Below, piece by piece: positions 1-5,044 of a DNA stretch of 5,044 bases. Made by a program: the position numbers and the translations under genes. The notes beneath the pieces are model-generated. The model ran no database searches. It was not told the DNA's origin and worked only from the letters and a program-made list of their open reading frames with translations. Each line of letters begins with the position of its first letter. Position 1 is the first letter of the stretch. This DNA is from Prevotella sp. (lineage in GTDB: Bacteria > Bacteroidota > Bacteroidia > Bacteroidales > Bacteroidaceae), in assembly GCA_021203705.1 (NCBI GenBank), contig JAJQAR010000352.1, forward strand, positions 1 through 5,044, given 5' to 3'.

Positions 1-20
1 AATTATTTTGGGCTTTTTAT

Positions 21-70
21 TGTCAAATGACTACTCTTTTCTTTCTTGTGAAAAATATATCATTTTGACA
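21..70. repeat. Inverted repeat downstream of the last gene, possible transcription end
   Basis: TGTCAAATGA (21-30) and TCATTTTGACA (60-70) are inverted copies that differ by one inserted base, separated by a 29-base A/T-rich spacer. The right arm continues as CACACCCTCTTTTTT (69-83), an outline that recalls terminator-like repeats with GAGGGTGTGTCAAAA in Bacteroidales. It lies 23 bases past the stop of the last gene. The long loop and lack of a U-run on the minus strand make it a weak terminator candidate; the T-run lies on the plus strand. Confidence 0.4.
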
Positions 71-92
71 CACCCTCTTTTTTGTTTATCTA

Positions 93-1376
93 TTATAATT
101 GCTTTTTCAACTTATTCACCGCATTCTCTAAGGATTCTGTAGGTTCAATGATATTGTAATCTTTCCAATAATCCTCGTTCCAGTATTCCTTTACTACATC
201 ATAGAAAACTTCTTCTGGTTTGAATGCATCCTTACGATTAATAACATGTTCAGGATTTTCTTCCTGCTCCACAACCACCATTTCGGAGCGTGCTGTGTAG
301 GATGAGGAGAACAGCCGCTTTTTCCAGTCGCATTTGAAGCGCATCACATTGCAGATGTAATTCAGAATGGTCTTGTCGCCCTGCTGTCGGTAAGTAACAA
401 GAAAACTCACTTCCTGTGGACGGAAGCGCAAACCAGCCGGTTTTTTGTGTAGTATGGCAGCAATCGCTTTGTCACGGTCGGAAAGGTCAAGCGAGAACTC
501 AGCACGGGTAAAAGACAGTCGCTCACAGTCGATATACACCGTACCGATTAACAAAGGATAACTTAGGTGTACACAGGGCTTGAAACTGATTACGTATTGT
601 ATGCGGTTGTCAATCATGGCAGGGGTTTCCTGCGTGAACTCATAATAATCCAAATCCCTAAAGTCAAACAGGGCATCAGCGTTTTTCACTATGTCCATAT
701 TGACAGACAGCAATGGTCCGCCCATCACTTTTATAGCCAACGTGTCGCTCTCTTTCTGACTAAGCAGTCGGCGTGCCTTGGCAAGCTGCACCTTGTCGTT
801 GTCAACATATCGTTTCTTGTATGATGTCTTGTAAACGTCGGTTATCGCCTCAGAAATGCCGATATAGCGGTGCCCTTTCTGGATTGTCTCACGATAAAAA
901 CTGCTTAGCATATTATCCGAGAGAGGATAGTTGTCAGGTATCTTATACAGTGCTTCTTTCACGATATTGCGTGGGTCGCCATAAACTACCACTTCATTCA
1001 ATTGTTTTGTGTTGGGTGTCATCCAAATATTGGCAGTGAGTTTGCCCGATTCTGGGATAGTCTTTGCTGAATAGTGTGCGTTGGCATAACCGATATGCGA
1101 CATTTCCAATTTTGGCGTGGATGAGCGGTGCGGTATTTTCAGGGAATAATAGCCATCAACATTCGTTACCGTACTGATTGATGTCCCCATAAGCTGCACC
1201 GTGACATTTTCCAATTTCTTCCCACTCTCCCTGTCGCATACCATACCAGAAATCACTACTTCGTATTTATCCCCCGCCAGCTTTTGACCCTGTGCCATAG
1301 TTTTGCAAATGTCTGTGCAGAAAAGTACAAACATTAATAAAGTGATTTTTATTATCGGATGATGCCGGTATTTCAT
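93..1376 (-). CDS. Secreted carboxypeptidase-regulatory-like domain protein
   Basis: The 427-residue product starts with a charged segment M-K-Y-R-H-H-P, a hydrophobic core (about 8-20) and a probable signal peptidase I site after T-M-A (28). Residues about 42-122 form a CarboxypepD_reg-like beta-sandwich (I-S-G-M-V-C-D, N-V-D-G-Y-Y-S-L-K-I-P at 72-82, S-H-I-G-Y at 93-97), a domain common at the N-terminus of SusC/TonB-dependent receptors. The linker L-N-E-V-V-V-Y-G-D (126-134) is also SusC-like. However, what follows is not a TonB plug and barrel: it is about 290 residues starting R-N-I-V-K-E-A-L-Y-K-I-P, as in stand-alone Bacteroidetes 'carboxypeptidase-like regulatory domain' proteins, with a beta-rich middle. 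No peptidase motif is visible. A periplasmic or outer-membrane-associated place is inferred. It lies 10 bp after the lipoprotein gene and ends the operon. Confidence 0.82.
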   Translation of the reverse strand: MKYRHHPIIKITLLMFVLFCTDICKTMAQGQKLAGDKYEVVISGMVCDRESGKKLENVTVQLMGTSISTVTNVDGYYSLKIPHRSSTPKLEMSHIGYANAHYSAKTIPESGKLTANIWMTPNTKQLNEVVVYGDPRNIVKEALYKIPDNYPLSDNMLSSFYRETIQKGHRYIGISEAITDVYKTSYKKRYVDNDKVQLAKARRLLSQKESDTLAIKVMGGPLLSVNMDIVKNADALFDFRDLDYYEFTQETPAMIDNRIQYVISFKPCVHLSYPLLIGTVYIDCERLSFTRAEFSLDLSDRDKAIAAILHKKPAGLRFRPQEVSFLVTYRQQGDKTILNYICNVMRFKCDWKKRLFSSSYTARSEMVVVEQEENPEHVINRKDAFKPEEVFYDVVKEYWNEDYWKDYNIIEPTESLENAVNKLKKQL

Positions 1377-1386
1377 ATATAGCTCA

Positions 1387-1806
1387 TTATTTCATAAACC
1401 AGTGGCCGTTGCGTTCCACCATAGGCACTGCGACTTCTTCGTTGAGGCTGTCGCCGAAACACATTACGAGGAAGGCGGTTGCCGTTCTACCGATGGTTTC
1501 TCCTTTGATGTCTTTAATATCCTCGTTCACGCAATTCACGACACGTATTTCATAGATGCCCCCATGCTCGTTTTTCATGTTTTCCAGGAACATTTTGGCA
1601 TTCGCCACAAGTTGTTCACGATAACTGACAGGCACGGTGTCAGGGAGGTACATACCCCTTACAAACTGCCCACTGTTGCCGTTCAAAAGCAAGTCATAAT
1701 ATTCCTTTGCCGCTACTGCCGCCGCAACGTCAGGTTTATCCTCTTCATGGCATGAAAACAGTAGCGGAAGAAAGCCAAGGCATATTATGAGCAGCAGATT
1801 TCTCAT
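1387..1806 (-). CDS. Small putative lipoprotein, possible NTF2-like/DUF4878-type domain
   Basis: This 139-residue protein begins with a type II signal peptide: M-R-N, a hydrophobic stretch (residues 4-17) and lipobox L-F-S-C with the lipidated cysteine at 19. The mature protein starts C-H-E-E-D-K; acidic residues right after the cysteine resemble the Bacteroidetes lipoprotein export signal that sends lipoproteins to the cell surface. The remaining about 115 residues have a helical start ([14 protein letters not shown]) and later beta-rich segments ending [13 protein letters not shown]. That layout fits small NTF2-like/DUF4878-type Bacteroidetes lipoproteins, but the family call is tentative. 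The ATG overlaps the der stop by four bases (ATGA), which suggests translational coupling, and the next gene begins 10 bp downstream. Substrate or partner unknown. Confidence 0.8.
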   Translation of the reverse strand: MRNLLLIICLGFLPLLFSCHEEDKPDVAAAVAAKEYYDLLLNGNSGQFVRGMYLPDTVPVSYREQLVANAKMFLENMKNEHGGIYEIRVVNCVNEDIKDIKGETIGRTATAFLVMCFGDSLNEEVAVPMVERNGHWFMK

Positions 1807-3116
1807 TTATGCCTGATGAAAATGTTTATCGGACAGCCGGTGAGCGTCCAGTTCTCACGGATTTTGTTCTCCAAGAACCGCCTGTAAGTTTCCTTGATAT
1901 ACTGTGGCAGGTTGGCATAGAACACGAAAGAAGGAATCTGCGTGTTTGGCAGTTGTGAGCAGTATTTTATCTTGATATATTTACCTTTTATAGATGGAGG
2001 CGGGTATGCCTCGATAAGCGGCAGCAGCACCTCGTTGAGCTTTGTCGTGCCGATCTTCACCTTGCGGTTGAGATAAACCTCCTTTGCTGTTTCAAGTACC
2101 TTAAAAATACGCTGTTTGGTGAGTGCCGAGGCGAAAATGATAGGGAAGTCGGTGAATGGTGCCATGCGGTTGTGAATGGCATCCTCGAAAGTCTTTATTA
2201 CCTCCTGGCTCTTGTCCTCCACCAAGTCCCACTTGTTGACCACCACCACGAGCGACTTGTTGTTCTTTTGTATAAGTTGAAAAATGTTTATGTCTTGTGC
2301 CTCAATGCCACGTGTGGCATCGAGCATGAGGATGCAGACATCAGAGTTTTCTATCGCGCGGATGGAGCGCATCACGCTGTAAAATTCCAAGTCTTCTGTT
2401 ACTTTGTTCTTGCGGCGAATGCCGGCGGTGTCAACCAAGTAGAAGTCAAAACCGAACTTGTCGTAACGGGTGTAGATACTGTCTCTTGTCGTTCCAGCAA
2501 TTTCCGTCACGATATTGCGGTTCTCACCGATAAAAGCATTTATAAGACTGCTCTTTCCAGCGTTAGGGCGACCGACAACGGCGAAACGGGGAATGCCTTC
2601 TTCAAGGATTTCGTCAGTGTCGCTTTTGAGTTTTGACACCACGATATCCAACAGGTCGCCCGTGCCGCTTCCAGAAACAGAACTGATACAGATAGGGTCA
2701 CCAAGTCCTAACTTGTAGAACTCCGCCGCCGAGTATTGTTGATTGTTGTTGTCAACCTTGTTAACCACTACTATAACAGGCAGTTTTGTGCGTCGCAGGA
2801 TTTGGGCAACATCCTCATCCCAGTCGGTAACACCTGTCTGCACGTCAACCATAAAGAGCACTATGTCAGCCTCTTCGGTGGCGATGATAACCTGTTTGCG
2901 TATTTCCTCCTCAAAAATATCATCAGACTTCACCACCCAGCCGCCGGTATCGACAACGGAAAACTCACGCCCGTTCCAGTCGCATTTTCCATATTGACGG
3001 TCACGGGTAGTACCCGCCGTGTCGCTCACTATGGCTTGACGCGTCTTTGTCAGTCTGTTGAAAAGTGTGGATTTCCCCACATTGGGCCGCCCCACTATTG
3101 CTACTAAATTTGCCAT
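1803..3116 (-). CDS. der: Ribosome biogenesis GTPase Der (EngA)
   Basis: Der is a cytoplasmic GTPase with two G domains that acts in 50S subunit assembly. The 437-residue protein is typical in length for Bacteroidetes members. G domain 1 has GRPNVGKST (9-17), DTAGTTRDR (32-40), DTGG (56-59) and NKVD (119-122). G domain 2 has GRPNAGKSS (182-190), EIAGTTRDS (205-213), DTAG (229-232) and NKWD (294-297). About residues 350-437 form the KH-like C-terminal domain, ending N-I-F-I-R-H-K. All nucleotide-binding motifs are intact. The start gives the canonical [11 protein letters not shown]. No promoter is visible in the 76 bp after era, so it is probably co-transcribed from the era promoter. Its TGA overlaps the next gene's ATG as ATGA. 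Confidence 0.98.
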   Translation of the reverse strand: MANLVAIVGRPNVGKSTLFNRLTKTRQAIVSDTAGTTRDRQYGKCDWNGREFSVVDTGGWVVKSDDIFEEEIRKQVIIATEEADIVLFMVDVQTGVTDWDEDVAQILRRTKLPVIVVVNKVDNNNQQYSAAEFYKLGLGDPICISSVSGSGTGDLLDIVVSKLKSDTDEILEEGIPRFAVVGRPNAGKSSLINAFIGENRNIVTEIAGTTRDSIYTRYDKFGFDFYLVDTAGIRRKNKVTEDLEFYSVMRSIRAIENSDVCILMLDATRGIEAQDINIFQLIQKNNKSLVVVVNKWDLVEDKSQEVIKTFEDAIHNRMAPFTDFPIIFASALTKQRIFKVLETAKEVYLNRKVKIGTTKLNEVLLPLIEAYPPPSIKGKYIKIKYCSQLPNTQIPSFVFYANLPQYIKETYRRFLENKIRENWTLTGCPINIFIRHK

Positions 3117-3118
3117 GT

Positions 3119-3132
3119 TTAATTTTTAATTT
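3119..3132 (-). repeat. Two tandem AAATTAA heptamers before der
   Basis: The minus strand has AAATTAA twice in tandem (3132-3126 and 3125-3119), ending two bases before the der ATG. Both fit the RARTKAA consensus of the heptamer array next to ligA. The stretch forms an A-rich, unstructured translation leader in place of a Shine-Dalgarno site. Confidence 0.45.
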
Positions 3133-3133
3133 T

Positions 3134-3209
3134 AACTTCGTTGAAGTTGCTCACGCTCGGCATAACTCGAACAAGTTCGGCTCTGCTCTCGCTTAATCGC
3201 AACTTTGCG
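3134..3209. repeat. 76-bp interspersed-type repeat with three small palindromes, between era and der
   Basis: Three short inverted repeats are evenly placed about 30 bp apart: AACTTC-gtt-GAAGTT (3134-3148), CGAAC-aa-GTTCG (3168-3179) and CGCAA-ct-TTGCG (3198-3209). In addition AAGTTGC (3144-3150) and GCAACTT (3199-3205) are inverted copies near the two ends. I recall very similar sequence recurring many times in Prevotella genomes, which is why I call it interspersed, but only one copy is in this window. The era stop codon (3195-3193) is inside it. Folded in the mRNA, the AACTTC/GAAGTT hairpin would sit 17 nt before the der ATG. No transposase is present. Confidence 0.65.
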
Positions 3210-4086
3210 CAGCATTGTATCCGAAGTTTTCGAGTTCTCTTTTTGAGCTACGCCAGTCTTTATCGACTTTTACGAAGAGTTCGAGGAAAATGCTTTTGCC
3301 GAAGAAACGTTCAAGAGACTTTCTCGCCTCTGTTCCAATTCTTTTCAACGCATATCCGTTATGCCCTATGACGATACCTTTTTGCGATTCCCGTTCCACG
3401 TAAATCACCGCATTGATATGAATGTGCTTTTTGTCCTCTTTGAACGACTCCACGCTAACTTCAACAGAATAAGGTATCTCTTTATCGTAATACAGGAGTA
3501 TTTTCTCGCGGATTATCTCACTCACGAAGAAACGTGCCGGCTTGTCGGTGAGCTGGTCTTTGTCGAAGAATGGGGGCGAGTCAGGCAGCAGTTCCTTGAT
3601 GCGTTTGAGCAGGACATCCGTGCCGAACTTGTTCAATGCCGAAATAGGCAGTATCTCCGCCTTTGGCAACAGTCTATGCCATAGTTCCACGAGTTCACCC
3701 ACTTTTTTCTCATCGCTCTCGTCAATCTTGTTGATAAGCAGGATAATGGGGATAGTCATTTTTCCTACTTTCTCAAGGAAGTCGGCGTTTTTCTCTGGGT
3801 TTTCCACCACATCGGTTACATACAGCAGAATATCCGCATCCTGAAGAGCAGACTCCGAGAAGGCGAGCATCGACTCCTGAAGCATATAGTTGGGTTTGAG
3901 TACACCAGGAGTATCAGAGAACACAATCTGCATATCATCGGTGTTTACGATACCCATGATACGGTGTCGTGTTGTCTGCGCCTTGAATGTGGCAATACTG
4001 ATACGCTCACCAACGAGACGATTCATCAGTGTTGATTTTCCCACATTGGGATTGCCCACTATATTTACGAACCCAGCCTTGTGCAT
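3193..4086 (-). CDS. era: GTPase Era, 30S ribosomal subunit assembly factor
   Basis: Era binds GTP and the 3' end of 16S rRNA and assists 30S maturation in the cytoplasm. The 297-residue product has every expected element: G1 GNPNVGKST (11-19), G2 region QTTRHR (37-42), G3 DTPG (58-61), G4 NKID (119-122), G5 SAL (149-151), and a C-terminal KH domain with the GHNG loop (241-244) followed by L-F-V-K-V-D-K-D-W-R (270-279). An upstream in-frame ATG at 4146 would add 20 residues, but it lies upstream of the -7 promoter box and the extension precedes the usual family start, so ATG 4086 (M-H-K-A-G-F-V) is chosen. No Shine-Dalgarno site is seen. After the normal family end F-G-Y, the protein has a tail N-A-A-Q-S-C-D and a stop that lie mostly in an interspersed repeat. 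Der follows 76 bp downstream. Confidence 0.96.
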   Translation of the reverse strand: MHKAGFVNIVGNPNVGKSTLMNRLVGERISIATFKAQTTRHRIMGIVNTDDMQIVFSDTPGVLKPNYMLQESMLAFSESALQDADILLYVTDVVENPEKNADFLEKVGKMTIPIILLINKIDESDEKKVGELVELWHRLLPKAEILPISALNKFGTDVLLKRIKELLPDSPPFFDKDQLTDKPARFFVSEIIREKILLYYDKEIPYSVEVSVESFKEDKKHIHINAVIYVERESQKGIVIGHNGYALKRIGTEARKSLERFFGKSIFLELFVKVDKDWRSSKRELENFGYNAAQSCD

Positions 4087-4122
4087 ATAGTTATTTTGTC
4101 TTACGTATTTTAAATTAGTGTG

Positions 4123-4155
4123 CAAATATACAGAAAAAAACGACAATTATGCAAA
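4123..4155 (-). promoter_or_regulatory. Bacteroidetes-type promoter for era (-33 TTTG, -7 TAnnTTTG)
   Basis: On the minus strand TATATTTG at 4130-4123 matches the Bacteroidetes primary-sigma -7 consensus TAnnTTTG exactly. TTTG at 4155-4152 is a -33 box, with 21 bases between the boxes, including a run of seven T. Transcription would begin near 4116-4120, giving a leader of about 30 nt before the era ATG at 4086. No other good match was found upstream of der, the lipoprotein or the last gene, so this probably drives all four. Confidence 0.65.
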
Positions 4156-4168
4156 ATTTCATGGAACA

Positions 4169-4227
4169 TACGCCCCGTTGGTGTGTTGGCCTCGATAAAT
4201 CGGGCCCCTACAGTGGGTAAAGGCGTA
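4169..4227. repeat. Nested inverted-repeat element between the B3/B4 gene and era
   Basis: On the plus strand an outer pair TACGCC (4169-4174) and GGCGTA (4222-4227) encloses an inner GGCC (4188-4191) / GGCC (4203-4206) pair, and at the centre CGAT (4193-4196) and ATCG (4199-4202) face each other across AA. The arms are offset by one base, so the structure is imperfect. GC-rich CGCCCC and GGGCCCCTAC blocks flank the centre. This resembles short intergenic repeats with CCCCTAC/GTAGGGG blocks that I recall from several bacterial groups. It follows the B3/B4 stop and could act as a weak transcription end, but no U-run directly follows the stem. Confidence 0.5.
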
Positions 4228-4238
4228 CAGTGGATAAA
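4209..4238. repeat. Imperfect 13-bp direct repeat, 17-bp period
   Basis: TACAGTGGGTAAA (4209-4221) is followed by TACAGTGGATAAA (4226-4238), a 12 of 13 match with a four-base spacer. The first copy overlaps the right part of the nested inverted-repeat element. It lies just downstream of the B3/B4 stop codon. It could be a duplicated repeat edge or a tandem binding site; the sequence does not decide. Confidence 0.55.
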
Positions 4239-4247
4239 AACCGCTTA

Positions 4248-4919
4248 TTACCTATACAGCGTAAAAGCTGCGTTACTTCCTTCGGCGTACTTTTCCGCTA
4301 ACTTGATGATATATTCCGCATTTGCCCTGACGTTACTCTCGTTGCCGTCGTAGCCGTTCACGAGGACGAGTAAGTGGGTAGTGTTGATGTCTATTTTCGT
4401 GCGCTCGTTGTCGCTTGTCGGAGTTCCGACACCACCAATGGCATCACGGTAAACGGGAAGTCCAGCTATATTGAGCATGCCTCTGCCAATACCCTCGTAT
4501 GGCTCACCCTCACGCCCTACACCTAATGTCAGGGTATCACCGTGAAATTTGTCGGCATCGAAACCGCCTATGCTGTACCCGTATGCGATACTTGCGAGGT
4601 TTATGAGGTCAACGAGAGTGTCTATTTGGTATAGGCTCTTTCCCTGTATCATCCTACGGATTAACGCTTCAGAAGCGGGGCGATACCTACTTGGGTCTTT
4701 GCCGCAAGCACGATATACCTTGCGTGTCGCCTCTATGCCAGAAATATGCTTTATCGTCTCTGTTGTGTATTCAGCTCTGTATTTTTTGCCCCATTCGTCT
4801 ATCTCTGCCCACAGTTCAGCGTTATACTTGCTGTTGTGAACTTCCGCTTCTACGACAGCACCCACAAATCCAGGGCATACCGTCTCAATCTCTTGTGAAA
4901 CAACCACTTTCATTTTCAT
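4248..4919 (-). CDS. B3/B4 tRNA-binding domain protein (PheT-editing-domain-related)
   Basis: This 223-residue protein matches the stand-alone B3/B4 domain family (COG3382 type), which is related to the B3/B4 editing region of the phenylalanyl-tRNA synthetase beta chain. Visible hallmarks are Y-R-A-C-G-K-D-P-S-R-Y-R-P-A-S-E-A-L (residues 69-86), I-G-G-F-D (117-121) and T-S-D-N-E-R-T (168-174), which resemble the conserved core of that family. Residues 1-60 form a shorter N-terminal alpha/beta segment. There is no signal peptide or membrane segment, so it should be cytoplasmic. Lone B3/B4 proteins are presumed to bind or edit mischarged aminoacyl-tRNA or free amino acids, but the substrate cannot be read from the sequence. 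The gene starts 22 bp after the ligA stop with a strong Shine-Dalgarno and no promoter is visible between them, so co-transcription with ligA is likely. Family assignment is fairly secure; function is inference. Confidence 0.85.
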   Translation of the reverse strand: MKMKVVVSQEIETVCPGFVGAVVEAEVHNSKYNAELWAEIDEWGKKYRAEYTTETIKHISGIEATRKVYRACGKDPSRYRPASEALIRRMIQGKSLYQIDTLVDLINLASIAYGYSIGGFDADKFHGDTLTLGVGREGEPYEGIGRGMLNIAGLPVYRDAIGGVGTPTSDNERTKIDINTTHLLVLVNGYDGNESNVRANAEYIIKLAEKYAEGSNAAFTLYR

Positions 4920-4927
4920 ATTTATAT

Positions 4928-4932
4928 CTCCT
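4928..4932 (-). promoter_or_regulatory. Shine-Dalgarno site for the B3/B4-domain gene
   Basis: The minus strand reads AAAGGAGATATAAAT before the ATG at 4919-4917. The AGGAG core lies eight bases before the start, which is good spacing and supports this ATG over the in-frame ATG two codons later. It is unusual here because the era, der, lipoprotein and secreted-protein genes have A/T-rich leaders without a clear Shine-Dalgarno site, as is typical for Bacteroidetes. Confidence 0.75.
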
Positions 4933-4933
4933 T

Positions 4934-4968
4934 TTCACTCTTCACTCTTCATTCTTCACTCTTAACTC
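4934..4968 (-). repeat. Degenerate 7-bp tandem repeat (RARTKAA), five copies, at the ligA 3' end
   Basis: Read on the minus strand there are five contiguous heptamers: GAGTTAA (4968-4962), GAGTGAA (4961-4955), GAATGAA (4954-4948), GAGTGAA (4947-4941) and GAGTGAA (4940-4934). They fit the consensus RARTKAA. The first copies encode the last eight residues of LigA, the fourth contains the TGA stop, and the array ends next to the AAGGAGA ribosome binding site of the next gene. Heptamer runs of this kind are, from memory, common between genes in Bacteroides and Prevotella. Their function is unknown to me. Confidence 0.8.
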
Positions 4969-5044
4969 TTCCAGGAACTCTTCTTCGGTCATAATCTGTA
5001 TTCCGAGTTTCTGAGCTTTCTGCAGTTTTGATGGACCCATGTTC
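4942..5044 (-). CDS. ligA: NAD-dependent DNA ligase LigA, C-terminal fragment (5' part outside window)
   Basis: LigA seals nicks in duplex DNA in the cytoplasm using NAD+, in replication and repair. Only the last 33 full sense codons are in the window. The reading frame begins N-M-G-P-S-K-L-Q-K-A, continues through K-L-G-I-Q-I-M-T-E-E-E-F-L, and stops with TGA at 4944-4942. This matches the last strand and helix of the BRCT domain that closes LigA (family pattern: G-S-K-L-x-K-A-x-x-L-G-I-x-I-x-x-E-x-F-L). The catalytic adenylation, OB and HhH parts lie upstream of the window and cannot be judged. The final residues E-L-R-V-K-N-E-E extend beyond the usual end of the domain and are encoded by a 7-bp tandem repeat. 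The call rests on a short but characteristic segment; another BRCT protein is the main alternative. Confidence 0.83.
   Translation of the reverse strand, partial: NMGPSKLQKAQKLGIQIMTEEEFLEELRVKNEE

Noticed and set aside
1361..1376. Lipoprotein call for the last gene using cysteine 20
   Set aside because: The residue before it is phenylalanine (L-F-C), which is a poor lipobox; a signal peptidase I site after A28 fits better.
1402..1755. Plus-strand open frame of 117 codons
   Set aside because: Antisense to the lipoprotein gene, whose signal peptide and operon position make it the real gene.
2172..2636. Plus-strand open frame of 154 codons
   Set aside because: It lies entirely opposite der, which has all its motifs intact; the translation has no recognisable domain and is an antisense shadow.
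2736..3107. Plus-strand open frame of 123 codons
   Set aside because: Antisense to the first G domain of der, with no family features or start signal.
3134..3209. CRISPR or small mobile element with its own transposase
   Set aside because: There is only one copy in the window, with no spacers, no transposase and no visible target duplication.
4134..4140. Run of seven T on the minus strand as a terminator for the B3/B4 gene
   Set aside because: No stable stem directly precedes it; it lies within the spacer of the era promoter.
4087..4146. Upstream ATG extending Era by 20 residues
   Set aside because: The extension precedes the canonical M-H-K-A-G-F-V-N-I-V-G start and overlaps an exact -7 promoter box.

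Overview
The window reads as a chromosomal segment of a Bacteroidales bacterium, most likely Prevotella/Segatella-like. The evidence is the protein types (lipoprotein with an acidic residue run after the cysteine, carboxypeptidase-D-like beta-sandwich domain with a SusC-like LNEVVVYGD linker), A-rich leaders mostly lacking Shine-Dalgarno sites, a TAnnTTTG-type promoter, and interspersed repeats of a kind I recall from that group. The genus is an inference from recall. All recognisable genes lie on the minus strand, so the window is read from right to left.

Layout in transcription order. (1) 5044-4942: the last residues of NAD-dependent DNA ligase LigA, cut by the window edge. (2) 4968-4934: a degenerate 7-bp tandem repeat that encodes the end of LigA, contains its stop codon and abuts a strong ribosome binding site. 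(3) 4919-4248: a B3/B4 tRNA-binding-domain protein related to the editing region of PheRS beta. (4) 4247-4087: an intergenic region with nested inverted repeats, a 13-bp direct repeat and a Bacteroidetes-type promoter. (5) 4086-3193: Era, 30S-assembly GTPase. (6) 3209-3134: a 76-bp interspersed repeat with three small palindromes that supplies Era's last residues and stop codon, followed by two more heptamers before the next start. (7) 3116-1803: Der (EngA), the double-GTPase 50S-assembly factor. (8) 1806-1387: a small lipoprotein overlapping der by ATGA. (9) 1376-93: a secreted protein with an N-terminal carboxypeptidase-regulatory-like domain. (10) 92-1: a non-coding tail with an inverted repeat.

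Era, der, the lipoprotein gene and the secreted-protein gene probably form one operon started by the promoter near 4123-4155. It joins two ribosome-assembly GTPases to two envelope proteins. ligA and the B3/B4 gene look like the end of a separate upstream unit. Most of the content is housekeeping and I see no clear new multi-gene system. The most unusual signal is that two unrelated repeat families have each become the terminal codons of a conserved gene (LigA and Era).
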